The notes: a model not told the origin generated them from the sequence alone. 30,113 nucleotides of DNA from an uncultured Hippea sp. (GCA_913009315.1 CAJVZA010000017.1:1-30113); one strand, 5' to 3'; counted from the stretch's first letter, positions 16,087 to 24,089 are shown. A program made the numbers and translations.

Positions 16087-17964
16087 TTATCCAAATACTA
16101 CGAAAATAAGTATGAACATGATAAGAATATACAAAATGTAAAAATATACCTTGCCGTTCATGACAAACCTACTTACGGAATAGCTTATTTTTTTAATAAA
16201 TGTCACTATCTGTTTATAGAAAGATTCAAAAACATCACTGATTGCAACATAAGATCTGTTTTTGTTTGTTCTTTCTTTTGTCATATATACAAATCTCAGT
16301 ATATGTTCGATGGTAAACGAAAATGCATTTGCCGTGAAATATTCTTCTTCCTTTAATGCCAAACCGCCGTTCCATGAGGCAACTTTTTTTGTTGTCAACT
16401 TACTTCTAAAATAAATAAGAAATGGAACGACAGACAAAGCGGTAATAACCAGCACAAAGAACGCAGGCGATATCACACCGAACACAGGCTCTGCGCTTGC
16501 CAGGAGCCATCCCTGCGGTATACCGAGAGCACCTATAACAAACTTTGAATAGCCAAGTCCCAAAAACAGATCTGAAGCAAAAAAACTTATTCCGAATATC
16601 ATAGCGATTAAAAACAGTTCAGCCACATTCATAAAGAACGTCGGCATAGGTTCAGCCTTTTTTTCATGGTGGTAGCCCAAAGCGGAATACCCTATAAGTT
16701 TGATCATTGAAAATGATGCAAACCCCATGGCTAATGACAGCAATACTCCGCCTGTTAAGCTTACAACCCTATCCAGAATGCTGGAGAACTGGTAGGACTG
16801 AAAAATAGATTCAAGCAGCATCCATTCTGCCACATATCCTAAGAGCGCCGGAAAAGCACTGAATGATAAACCGGAGATTAGAATACCCAAAGCCGGAATT
16901 TTACCGACACTTTTGTGTATGCCGCGCACGTTATCTATGTTTTCTGCATGAAGTTGTTCTTTCGCCTGTCCTATGGACAAAAACAGGAGCGTTTTTGCTA
17001 TAGTATGCGTTATGGATAAAACAACAGCTGTTAGAAATGCAAATTCGTACAGGGTTGATTTTGTTGAGAATGAATATGCAACCGCAGATAAACCGAGAGC
17101 GGCAAGTATCATTCCGTTGTTTTCGACGGTTGAATATGCAGGCAGAACTTTTAGACCTTTGGCGGCTGCAGCTTCCATTGCTCCCCAGAAAGCTGATACG
17201 CTCCCCAATATTATCGCCAACAATCCCCATACGTGAGTGTATCCTGTTATGTTTATAACTCTTGCAAGACCATATACACCCATAAGCGTAACAGGCGCGC
17301 TCAGAAGAGCAGATGCATTTGAAGGAGCTTTAGAATGCGCTTCCTTAAGCCATGTATGAAACGGCACTATGCCCATCTTTATAATAAAAGCCAAAGATGC
17401 AAATACCAAAAATACAACGCTGTTAGAATCTGCTTTTATTAACACGAATGAGCCGTCTGAGGCGTTTAGTCCTACAAAAGCCAGAATAAGTGCTATTGTC
17501 GATAATTCACCGAAAGCTAAGAATTGAAAAGCTTCTTTGTATGCACCTTCGTGCTCTGTTATCAGAAAATAAGATGCAATGGTCATTATTTCCCACCCGC
17601 TCAAGAACGTCAATGCATCGTAGGCTGTAAGTATCAAAAACATTCCCAGCATAGACAAATTTAAAAATACAGCCATTCTTTTTCTGTAGTGGTTTCCAAA
17701 ATCCAGAGAAAATATTGATACGGCCGTCCATGATATTGCAGCTATCATCAAGAATAAACCGCTTAGACCATCTATATTGATTCCGACAGTTATGTTGGGT
17801 AAAAAACTGAATACAGCCGATAAGGTATTTCCCATAAACTTAGCTTCAAACCCCGCTATAAAAGAGAAAGCAGAAGCAATTATGGCCATCGAATAACTTA
17901 TTTTTCTGCCTATGAATCCTGTAAACGAACCTAAAATATACAAACCTATAATGGTATATATCAT
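16087..17964 (-). CDS. hydrogenase-4/complex I-like antiporter subunit (HyfB / NuoL type)
   Basis: A 625-residue membrane protein with about 14-16 helices, homologous to HyfB, HycC and the Mrp/NuoL antiporter family. Charged residues of the ion path are kept: E125 in LSGWEIMTIASYFL, K196 in FIIKMGIVPFHTWLKEAH with H203, AYSTVENNG, and an ITHTIAKTLLFL lysine. A hydrophobic C-terminal helix follows an amphipathic stretch. It is the last gene of the operon and overlaps the small-subunit gene by four bases. Because the partner hydrophilic subunits have lost their cofactor ligands, ion movement here is probably not driven by hydrogenase chemistry; this is inference. Confidence 0.88.
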   Translation of the reverse strand: MIYTIIGLYILGSFTGFIGRKISYSMAIIASAFSFIAGFEAKFMGNTLSAVFSFLPNITVGINIDGLSGLFLMIAAISWTAVSIFSLDFGNHYRKRMAVFLNLSMLGMFLILTAYDALTFLSGWEIMTIASYFLITEHEGAYKEAFQFLAFGELSTIALILAFVGLNASDGSFVLIKADSNSVVFLVFASLAFIIKMGIVPFHTWLKEAHSKAPSNASALLSAPVTLMGVYGLARVINITGYTHVWGLLAIILGSVSAFWGAMEAAAAKGLKVLPAYSTVENNGMILAALGLSAVAYSFSTKSTLYEFAFLTAVVLSITHTIAKTLLFLSIGQAKEQLHAENIDNVRGIHKSVGKIPALGILISGLSFSAFPALLGYVAEWMLLESIFQSYQFSSILDRVVSLTGGVLLSLAMGFASFSMIKLIGYSALGYHHEKKAEPMPTFFMNVAELFLIAMIFGISFFASDLFLGLGYSKFVIGALGIPQGWLLASAEPVFGVISPAFFVLVITALSVVPFLIYFRSKLTTKKVASWNGGLALKEEEYFTANAFSFTIEHILRFVYMTKERTNKNRSYVAISDVFESFYKQIVTFIKKISYSVSRFVMNGKVYFYILYILIMFILIFVVFG

Positions 17965-18419
17965 TTTTTGTCTCCTGTTATGTTGAGGAGAACAGACAAT
18001 ATCTCACCTGCTTCAAGTTTTTTGTCGTAATAAGCTATAACATTAGGAAGACTCAAATCTCTTGCACTTATGCCGAAATCAGTGCCGTCTTCTACTATTA
18101 TAATGTTAAACGGCTTGGGTAGTTGATTTACCGTTTCCTTTAGCGGTCCAACCATCTTTTCGGAACATCTTCCCAAAACAAGCAAAACATCTGCGTGTCT
18201 CGGTGAGTCTGCAAAAAATATTCCAAATCTATGTATATTATATTGAGGTGCGGCAAGTGCTGCCATCTCAAAATTCAAATCCCCGTTATTGCCTACATCG
18301 ATAGGATATATATTCAAAGATCTGCGGAATATTTTATCCATTTTTCCTGTATTCTCTTCTAATTTTTTAAATGGTTCCGTTAGTTTTCTTGTTATTCCGT
18401 ATAATGCCCACGATTTCAT
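17961..18419 (-). CDS. small-subunit homologue (HyfI / NuoB type) lacking all Fe-S ligands
   Basis: The start is placed at ATG 18419, since GGGG in AAGGTAGGGG lies seven bases upstream; a longer frame to 18449 would overlap the large-subunit gene. The 152-residue product keeps the NuoB/HyfI fold signature, including RFGIFFADSPRHADVLLVLG at 64-83. The canonical first motif DTGSCNGCDIE is DVGNNGDLNFE here (41-51), so cysteines 1 and 2 are N45 and L48. The third (GDCA) is EDGT, and the fourth (PGCPP) is missing with a shortened C-terminus. C85 is the only cysteine. A proximal [4Fe-4S] cluster cannot form by the known pattern. It is probably a structural bridge between the large subunit and the membrane arm. 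Confidence 0.85.
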   Translation of the reverse strand: MKSWALYGITRKLTEPFKKLEENTGKMDKIFRRSLNIYPIDVGNNGDLNFEMAALAAPQYNIHRFGIFFADSPRHADVLLVLGRCSEKMVGPLKETVNQLPKPFNIIIVEDGTDFGISARDLSLPNVIAYYDKKLEAGEILSVLLNITGDKK

Positions 18420-18429
18420 AACAGCACCC

Positions 18430-19659
18430 CTACCTTGCGCAATCCGCAAAATTTATACCGAAAGAATCGAACGAGAAACTAAAATCAGTAAAAATATAAC
18501 CGACAAAAGAATCGGCAAATGCCTTAAATCCAAAAACAGACGGTGTTGAAATATAAACATCCTGAACAATGCCTTTGTTCATATTCACAAAATAGAGAAC
18601 AAGACCGCTTGGAGATTCGCAATATCCCATACCAAAGCCTGAAATGGAAGGCTCGTCTATTTTGCTGTTATTTTGCTGCATTTTTTTGATTTTATCTATT
18701 TGATCTATTACCATATCACATGATAACATTATCTCTTCTGCTCTAACCTGCATCCTTGCAAGCACATCACCTTTATCTTTTGTTATAATCTTAAAATTAT
18801 CGTAAAACTTTTCATACACTCTTAAATCTTCTCTGCATCCTGCAGCCCTGAGAGTAGGGCCTGTAACGCCTATTTCCAAAGCCTTTTTTTGATCCAATAC
18901 GGCAGTTTTATAAAGTCTGTCTATAAAATTCCAGCTTGCGAGACTATGCTCATAAAGTTCCTCAAACTTTTCTTTTATATTCTTAGTTTTCAGAGCCGCT
19001 TCATCCAATTTTTTAAAGTTATTTTTATCTATAAATAAATCGTTTGTATGCTTCAAAAATCTTGAGTTTGAAAACAGCTTATTTGTCCTCAGTGCTTCTT
19101 CAAAAAGTCCTTCCAAATGAGAAGCCAGAACATTTTGGGAGGCTCCTTTTGAAAGACGAGATATAACATACAGATGATTATATATTCTCTCCAGTTCAAT
19201 GCCTATAATTCTTATTCTTTGAGTAACCTCGTCGGACCTGAAACTGCCTGCTTTTTCGACGGCTCTTAAAAAAGCACAGGAGTGCGAGAAAGCAAAGTTT
19301 GAGCATACATTCTCGCTCCAATTTACAGCTTGGTGCAAAGCGGTATTTTTAATCAATGTTTCTATGTTTCTTTTTTTATATCCCGGATCAATATCAACGG
19401 ATAAAATTCTTTCTCCATACGTATATATATTGAATACACCGGCGTCGCCGACACCGCCTGTTACAGGACCGTATCTAAAGTTGAATACCCCGTTTCCTTT
19501 AACTGCTTTAGAGCCTATATGTTTGTCTCTATTTTTGAGCATAGTGTAATTTGCAAACTTTTCTTTTATATTATCGATACTCTCAAGAGAAAGTTGATTC
19601 CTATCCTGCAGAATCAGCAGCTCTTTTGAATCTTTTTCAAGAACGCCAAGCAATCTCAT
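18430..19659 (-). CDS. NiFe-hydrogenase large-subunit homologue (HyfG / NuoD type) without a complete metal site
   Basis: A 409-residue protein resembling group 4 NiFe hydrogenase large subunits and NuoD. It has no fused NuoC-like domain, unlike E. coli HyfG. The N-terminal ligand motif that should read C-G-x-C is C119-S-N-F122 (before AFSHSCAF), and the C-terminal D-P-C-x-x-C is I-N-F404-A-D-C407 just before the end. Two of four NiFe cysteines are therefore phenylalanine. Such proteins are described as Ehr, energy-converting hydrogenase related. No maturation gene (hyp) or C-terminal processing extension is seen. It overlaps the HyfF-like gene by four bases. Confidence 0.86.
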   Translation of the reverse strand: MRLLGVLEKDSKELLILQDRNQLSLESIDNIKEKFANYTMLKNRDKHIGSKAVKGNGVFNFRYGPVTGGVGDAGVFNIYTYGERILSVDIDPGYKKRNIETLIKNTALHQAVNWSENVCSNFAFSHSCAFLRAVEKAGSFRSDEVTQRIRIIGIELERIYNHLYVISRLSKGASQNVLASHLEGLFEEALRTNKLFSNSRFLKHTNDLFIDKNNFKKLDEAALKTKNIKEKFEELYEHSLASWNFIDRLYKTAVLDQKKALEIGVTGPTLRAAGCREDLRVYEKFYDNFKIITKDKGDVLARMQVRAEEIMLSCDMVIDQIDKIKKMQQNNSKIDEPSISGFGMGYCESPSGLVLYFVNMNKGIVQDVYISTPSVFGFKAFADSFVGYIFTDFSFSFDSFGINFADCAR

Positions 19660-21029
19660 CCTGTAATCCCCTTCAAAATATTGTTAATGGCCGGTATTGC
19701 AAATAAAACGCAAAACGACAGAGTAAGATTAATCAAAGGTATTAGTGCGCTTACCCATTCATCCTTTGTCTTTTGAGTAGATTTCCTTTCAGAAAACGAC
19801 ATTTTGGCAACCTTATAGTTTATAGAAAGAAAAGCTGTCAACAGAGCAAGGAGTATAATAATTACATAGGCAAATCCATATATATGATAAACAGCCGAGA
19901 TTATAAAAAATTCACCTATAAATATGGCAAACGGAGGAGCGCCTGTTACAGCCAGCGATGATAGAATTAATCCGTATGCAGTGTACGGCATATTCTTAAC
20001 AAGTGAATAAACATGAGCGATTTTTCTTGTTTTATACGCACTAAGTATATTGCCTGTTAAATAAAAAACCGATGATTTGGCAAACGCATGTGATATTAAA
20101 AGTATCATAGCGCCGAGCAGGCCGGCTTTTCCAAGCGATATACCTATCAGAATCATACCCATATTTTCCATCGAAGAATAGGCAAACATTCTCTTATAAT
20201 ACTTTTGATTGATCATAAATATTGATGCAAATACAATAGTCAAAATACCCAGAATAAACATAAATTGTTTAATATCTTCAAACGGCGCAATTTGAGATAT
20301 ACGTATTATTCCAAACAGGGCAGACGGCAAAAGTACGGACGAAAAGATGGCGCTGACAGGTGCAATGGATCTTCCGTGAACATCCGGAAGCCAGGTATGC
20401 ATGGGGAATATGCCTGCCTTTGTGCCGAAACCCACAATAGCCATAGCTGATCCTATTAAGATTATTCTGCTCTCACTCGCATGATTTTTCAACATATTTG
20501 CAATATTGAGTGTATGTGTCTGGTCGTATATAAAAATTATACCGACAAGTGAAATAACAAGACCGACGGAAACAATAATAATATATCGCCATGATGCCTC
20601 TATAGACGGGAAATTGTTGTCTATTGCAACAAGCAGTGCACTTGTTATTGTCGTGGCCTCTATGCCGATCCAGATTAAGCCTAAGTTGTTGACCATGACA
20701 CTAAAGAACATACTCAGCACAAACAGATTTAAAAAAGCCCAATACAGATTTTTTTTCAAAAGCGGCTTCGGTATATGTTTGAAATAACTGCTGCTGAAAA
20801 TGGATGTGGTTAAATAAATAATGGAAATGGTAACAAGCATTATTTTTGAGATAGCGTCTATGTATAAAAACTGCGTGGATACACTGTTTAAAACCCATAT
20901 ATACAAAGAAACCGGTATGCTTACGGAAGCCGATATCAGCGTCAATATTTTTGATATTTTGTCATTAGCGGCAAAGCATATTACAGCAGCCGAAACCGTA
21001 ACGATAAGCGGAAGGTAGTATAAAAACAT
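19656..21029 (-). CDS. hydrogenase-4-like antiporter subunit (HyfF / NuoN-NuoM type)
   Basis: A 457-residue membrane protein with about 13-14 helices. The proton-path residues of the family are conserved: E124 in IWIGIEATTITSA, K204 in FGTKAGIFPMHTWLPDVHG with H211, YSSMENMGM, and ISHAFAKSSVFYLTG. It would be the second antiporter-like channel next to the HyfB-type subunit. It follows the HyfE-like gene after six bases and overlaps the large-subunit gene by four. Confidence 0.88.
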   Translation of the reverse strand: MFLYYLPLIVTVSAAVICFAANDKISKILTLISASVSIPVSLYIWVLNSVSTQFLYIDAISKIMLVTISIIYLTTSIFSSSYFKHIPKPLLKKNLYWAFLNLFVLSMFFSVMVNNLGLIWIGIEATTITSALLVAIDNNFPSIEASWRYIIIVSVGLVISLVGIIFIYDQTHTLNIANMLKNHASESRIILIGSAMAIVGFGTKAGIFPMHTWLPDVHGRSIAPVSAIFSSVLLPSALFGIIRISQIAPFEDIKQFMFILGILTIVFASIFMINQKYYKRMFAYSSMENMGMILIGISLGKAGLLGAMILLISHAFAKSSVFYLTGNILSAYKTRKIAHVYSLVKNMPYTAYGLILSSLAVTGAPPFAIFIGEFFIISAVYHIYGFAYVIIILLALLTAFLSINYKVAKMSFSERKSTQKTKDEWVSALIPLINLTLSFCVLFAIPAINNILKGITG

Positions 21030-21035
21030 GAATTA

Positions 21036-21674
21036 TTACCCCTTGAATTCCTTAAATTCATCTATAATATTTGAAACATTTTCTTCTCTGAGTCTCATAA
21101 TAATACCGGAAATCATAACTATACCTATTAAATCCAGAAGTATGCCGCCTTCTATAACAAGCGGCAGCTCGGGAAACAGATATCCGCCAAACAAAAACAG
21201 ACTGTTTTCCATAACCATATATCCTATCAACTGAACAAACGCATTATTGCGTGACATAATTAAAAATATGCCTTGAAACAGCAGCGCTATAGGAATAGAC
21301 CCACCCGGCAAGCCTATCGAATTATAAAGCGTGGCGTGATAAACAATATAACCCACAACAACAAAGAAAAGGGATAATACTATAGACATGGCTGTGGGCA
21401 CAACGGATTTTATTTCCCGTTCAAGATAGTATTCTTTCCTGAATTTTTTTCTTATGAAAAAGGGAATAAAAAATCCTCTGACAACAGCAGTAAGAGCGGA
21501 TAGTATAAGCAGATTGATATTATTCAGAATAGCGCCGTCAACAAAAAGAAAGATTGAAATAGCGTACGATGATAAAGAAAATGTATCAACTATCTTTTTC
21601 AGGTAAACCTGCCATTGCATAAAAATTACAAGCGTTATCTCAAGAAATCCAACCATAACAAAAGCTTCTTTCAT
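21036..21674 (-). CDS. hydrogenase-4-like subunit HyfE (NuoK-containing)
   Basis: A 212-residue membrane protein with about six to seven helices, matching HyfE in size and in the central segment MENSLFLFGGYLF, which carries a conserved membrane glutamate seen in NuoK. It links the antiporter-like subunits to the HyfC-type anchor. It overlaps the HyfC-like gene by four bases (ATGA), so translation is coupled. Confidence 0.83.
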   Translation of the reverse strand: MKEAFVMVGFLEITLVIFMQWQVYLKKIVDTFSLSSYAISIFLFVDGAILNNINLLILSALTAVVRGFFIPFFIRKKFRKEYYLEREIKSVVPTAMSIVLSLFFVVVGYIVYHATLYNSIGLPGGSIPIALLFQGIFLIMSRNNAFVQLIGYMVMENSLFLFGGYLFPELPLVIEGGILLDLIGIVMISGIIMRLREENVSNIIDEFKEFKG

Positions 21675-22621
21675 ATAGAGCCTCCGGTTGTGAAATATAC
21701 CAAAATGGCCAGGAATGCAAAAGTAAACGCCACTGCTACATATTCAAAGTTTTTAAACAGTTTGTATTTTGAAACTGTTGATTGGATTGCCGCAAATACA
21801 ACAACAAGAATCAGCATCTTGAGCATATGTATAAAACCATAGATTAAAACACTGCCTAACCCGACCTTCATAGGCACCCAAAACGGAATAAGAAAATCGT
21901 TCAAGAATATGCTCATCAGCAGGAATTGTTTTATATATCCGCCCCATTTCATAAATGCAAGTTCGCTGCCGGAATATTCCATCTCTATTGCCTGATCTAT
22001 CATGCCGAATTCATTGTTTGAATGTGATTCTATAGGTAATTTGCCTGTTTCAATAAGCAGAGCCATGAAAAATGCAAAAACAACAAACCAATGTACTAAA
22101 GAAAAGTACCATTGAGAGGACGTCTGCATAATATTGTTTACCACATATGGATTGTTGGTATGCGAGATAACGCCGAATGTTATAAATATCAAAATGATTA
22201 TGGGTTCGGATAATGCACCTATACTTGACGCTCTCGATGTCCCTAAATGAGAGTAGTTGCTTCTGCTGTCCAGCGATGCTATTTTTTTTAACACTCCTAT
22301 CGCTCCAAAAATAAGACCTCCTCCTATAAAATCGACGATAGGCCCAAAAGACAGCGGAAAAGCGGTAATAATAGGCAATACGAGAGTCAAAATGAGATAC
22401 ATTGAAAATGTTACATAAGGAACTATTTGAAATATAGCCGATGCAGTCTTTGGTACGACGCTCTGTTTGTGAAACAGTTTGTATAAATCATAATAAGGCT
22501 GGAATATGGATGGTCCTTTTTTTGATTCAAATCTTTCCGTAAGTTTAATAAATATGCCTATGATTAAAGGGGACAAAAAAACTACATAAACTAATTGTAG
22601 ACCATTTAAAAGATAAAGCAT
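21671..22621 (-). CDS. hydrogenase-4-like membrane anchor (HyfC / NuoH type)
   Basis: I choose the ATG at 22621, giving 316 residues starting MLYLLNGLQLVYVVFLSPL, the usual HyfC start. A longer frame to 22678 would run through the riboswitch. About eight helices. Family motifs: ESKKGPSIFQPYYDLYKL near 32-49, SLDSRSNYSHLGTSRASSIG on a cytoplasmic loop, and GKLPIESHSNNEFGMIDQA (the region facing the large subunit). It anchors the hydrophilic arm. GGGAG at 22634-22638 is its ribosome site and is part of a switchable hairpin. First gene of the six-gene operon. Confidence 0.87.
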   Translation of the reverse strand: MLYLLNGLQLVYVVFLSPLIIGIFIKLTERFESKKGPSIFQPYYDLYKLFHKQSVVPKTASAIFQIVPYVTFSMYLILTLVLPIITAFPLSFGPIVDFIGGGLIFGAIGVLKKIASLDSRSNYSHLGTSRASSIGALSEPIIILIFITFGVISHTNNPYVVNNIMQTSSQWYFSLVHWFVVFAFFMALLIETGKLPIESHSNNEFGMIDQAIEMEYSGSELAFMKWGGYIKQFLLMSIFLNDFLIPFWVPMKVGLGSVLIYGFIHMLKMLILVVVFAAIQSTVSKYKLFKNFEYVAVAFTFAFLAILVYFTTGGSI

Positions 22622-22633
22622 TTTTTTCAACAA

Positions 22634-22664
22634 CTCCCTGCAGTAAAATAAATTATTGCAGGAG
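22634..22664 (-). promoter_or_regulatory. riboswitch expression platform: Shine-Dalgarno-sequestering hairpin
   Basis: CUCCUGCA (22664-22657), which contains the 3' pseudoknot strand of the aptamer, can pair with UGCAGGGAG (22642-22634), which contains the ribosome site of the HyfC-like gene; one G is bulged. The two pairings are mutually exclusive. Ligand-bound aptamer would release GGGAG (translation on); without ligand the site is hidden. No T-run follows, so the control is most likely translational. Confidence 0.65.
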
Positions 22665-22706
22665 TCGTCGGCTCTCAAAGAGCGATTTCAGGCAAACTCC
22701 ACTGCC
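22658..22706 (-). ncRNA. fluoride riboswitch aptamer (crcB motif)
   Basis: Minus strand, about 23 bases after the predicted transcription start. Stem P1: GGCA (22706-22703) with UGCC (22694-22691), closing the loop GUGGAGUU. Linker UGAAAUC. Stem P3: GCUCU-UUG-AGAGC (22683-22671). Then CGACG and ACUCC (22665-22661), which pairs with GGAGU of the loop as the characteristic pseudoknot. This follows the Thermotoga petrophila fluoride aptamer nearly base for base. From memory of that structure, the A40-U48 pair is kept and the A6-U38 reverse Hoogsteen pair is replaced by G-C, a compensating change. The CGACG in place of UGAUG is less usual. Confidence 0.75.
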
Positions 22707-22735
22707 TTATGTAGATGTAATTTCTATCAAACAGG

Positions 22736-22764
22736 TTTATATACGCCAAATGTGTCAAAGTCAA
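22736..22764 (-). promoter_or_regulatory. sigma-70-like promoter of the riboswitch-controlled Hyf-like operon
   Basis: Minus strand: TTGACT (22764-22759), 17-base spacer, TATAAA (22741-22736). Start predicted near 22729, giving a leader of about 108 bases that contains the fluoride aptamer and its hairpin. Confidence 0.6.
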
Positions 22765-22857
22765 TTAGAAATTTTCACTTTATGAGACCGTTATACAATA
22801 AGCAGATTTACAGTTTCATAGCCCGTTGATAAATGTCATTACGCCGCGAACTTATCT

Positions 22858-22890
22858 CGTCATTGCGAGGCCGAAGGCCGCGGCAATCTC
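22858..22890. repeat. dispersed palindromic repeat (REP/BIME-like)
   Basis: CGTCATTGCGAGGCC-GAA-GGCC followed by GCGGCAATCTC contains the inverted repeat ATTGC/GCAAT and GGCC/GGCC. The CGTCATTGCGAGG...GGCAATCT type is a familiar dispersed repeat between genes in many Proteobacteria and Nitrospirota. It marks the boundary between the chromosomal backbone and the accessory region. Confidence 0.6.
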
Positions 22891-22949
22891 AGCTTCTTCG
22901 CGTACCTCAGGCATCCTGCCTGTAGGTTTAAATCAGGGAGTTTTGTCAA

Positions 22950-23450
22950 ATGCAAAGACACGACCCCGAGGTCACCTCGGATAAAGCCTGTGAGAATGCA
23001 AAACTTCTTTTAGACAAATTTAGAGCAGAGACATTACCCGTAATTTTTATTCAGCATATTGCAACAAGACCTGATGCAACCTTCTTTTTACCAAATACAG
23101 AAGGAGCAGGAATTCATAAGACAATAAGTCCTTTAAAAAGTGAGAAGATTGTAGTTAAAAATTATCCAAATAGTTTTAGAGAAACAGACTTAATGGAATA
23201 TCTTAAAGAAACACAAATAACGGATTTAGTAATATGTGGTATGATGACCCATATGTGCGTTGATGCAACGACAAGAGCAGCAAAGGATTTTGGTTTTAAT
23301 ATTTCTGTTATTGGTGATGCTTGTGCAACAAAAAATTTAGAATATAACGGAAAAGTAGTTGACGCTAATGAAGTTCAAAATAGTTTTTTATCAGCATTAA
23401 ATTATTTTTATTCAACAGTTCAAACCACAGAAGAGTATTTAAATCAATAA
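22950..23450 (+). pseudogene. isochorismatase-like cysteine hydrolase, 5'-truncated
   Basis: A 166-residue frame of the isochorismatase-like family with the nucleophile region GMMTHMCVDATTRAA (Cys in HMC) and the conserved VIGDACAT segment. The usual N-terminal beta strand with the catalytic aspartate (LLIIDVQNDY) is absent: the frame instead begins MQRHDPEVTSDKACENAKLL, with homology starting near SDKACENAKLL. Sequence upstream does not encode the missing strand in any frame. The ATG has GGGAG nearby, so a protein may still be made, but without the Asp of the Asp-Lys-Cys triad it should be inactive. It is paired with the YciI-like gene ten bases later. Confidence 0.72.
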
Positions 23451-23460
23451 TGGAGATACT

Positions 23461-23751
23461 ATGTTTATAATATCATTGACATATAAAGAAACACTTGAAA
23501 GAATTGACAATCAATTGGAAAATCATGTCCAATATTTGAAAAAACAATATGCTTTAGGAAATTTTATAGCATCAGGTAGAAAAATTCCGAGAACCGGAGG
23601 GATTATCTTATCGCAAGTAAAAGACAAAAGTGAACTTGAAAAAATTATCCAAAATGACCCTTTTTACAAAAATGATTTGGCAGACTATGATATAACTGAA
23701 TTTATTCCATCTATGACGAGTGATGAATTTAAATGTCTTTTAGAAAATTAG
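23461..23751 (+). CDS. YciI-like protein
   Basis: A 96-residue protein of the YciI family: a ferredoxin-like fold of about 90 residues that starts MFIISLTYKETLE and contains HVQYLKKQYALGNFIASG and NDPFYKNDLADYDITEFIP. Family members are small dimeric enzymes or auxiliary proteins with a conserved His-Asp pair (H22 here; D in NDPF). GGAG precedes the ATG. It sits directly downstream of the isochorismatase-like frame, and such pairs travel together in many genomes. Function unassigned. Confidence 0.8.
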   Translation: MFIISLTYKETLERIDNQLENHVQYLKKQYALGNFIASGRKIPRTGGIILSQVKDKSELEKIIQNDPFYKNDLADYDITEFIPSMTSDEFKCLLEN

Positions 23752-24037
23752 AAAAGTACGACCACACAACAATGTATATACAAAATAGGCGTGATAGCAG
23801 TAAATTATAGGCTTGTAACTCGTATCAACTTTATTGTAATTTGAAAGATTAGTACCCCGCAATCGACAACTATTCATAGCTCAACCGTTGAGCCCAATGC
23901 ATAGAGACCGATATTGCGATGAAAAAACAATTGTAGCAAATAAAAAATAAAGAAGATTAAAGCGGATATTATACGAAAAGCTATTGTACAAGGGTTGATA
24001 ACTTTTAATAAAAAAAATATAGAACCTGCCATTCATA
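23752..24037. other. non-coding stretch with a 15-bp palindrome
   Basis: No gene is recognised in this 338-base gap up to 24089. It contains GCTCAAC-C-GTTGAGC at 23879-23893 (a perfect 7-1-7 palindrome) and a sequence around 23770-23900 that resembles, from memory, intergenic segments found downstream of genes in Bacteroidota. The right end carries the promoter of the toxin-antitoxin pair. Confidence 0.4.
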
Positions 24038-24065
24038 TTGACATTGCTAATTTTATACGTATTGT
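24038..24065 (+). promoter_or_regulatory. promoter of the MazEF-type operon
   Basis: TTGACA at 24038-24043, a 16-base spacer and TATTGT at 24060-24065, followed by GGAGG at 24079-24083 before the antitoxin ATG. Confidence 0.55.
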
Positions 24066-24089
24066 TGTAAGTGTAAATGGAGGTGCAAT

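Noticed and set aside
16087-17964. DabB of a DAB bicarbonate uptake system
   Set aside because: DabB is encoded with the large DabA protein; no DabA-like gene is nearby and the gene is embedded in a HyfCEFGIB set.
16087-22621. A functional NiFe hydrogenase or formate hydrogenlyase
   Set aside because: Two NiFe cysteines, all four proximal-cluster cysteines and any ferredoxin subunit are missing, and no hyp maturation or formate dehydrogenase gene is present.
22621-22678. An N-terminally longer HyfC-like protein
   Set aside because: The extra 19 codons run through the riboswitch aptamer and lack family similarity; the ATG at 22621 matches the usual start and has GGGAG upstream.
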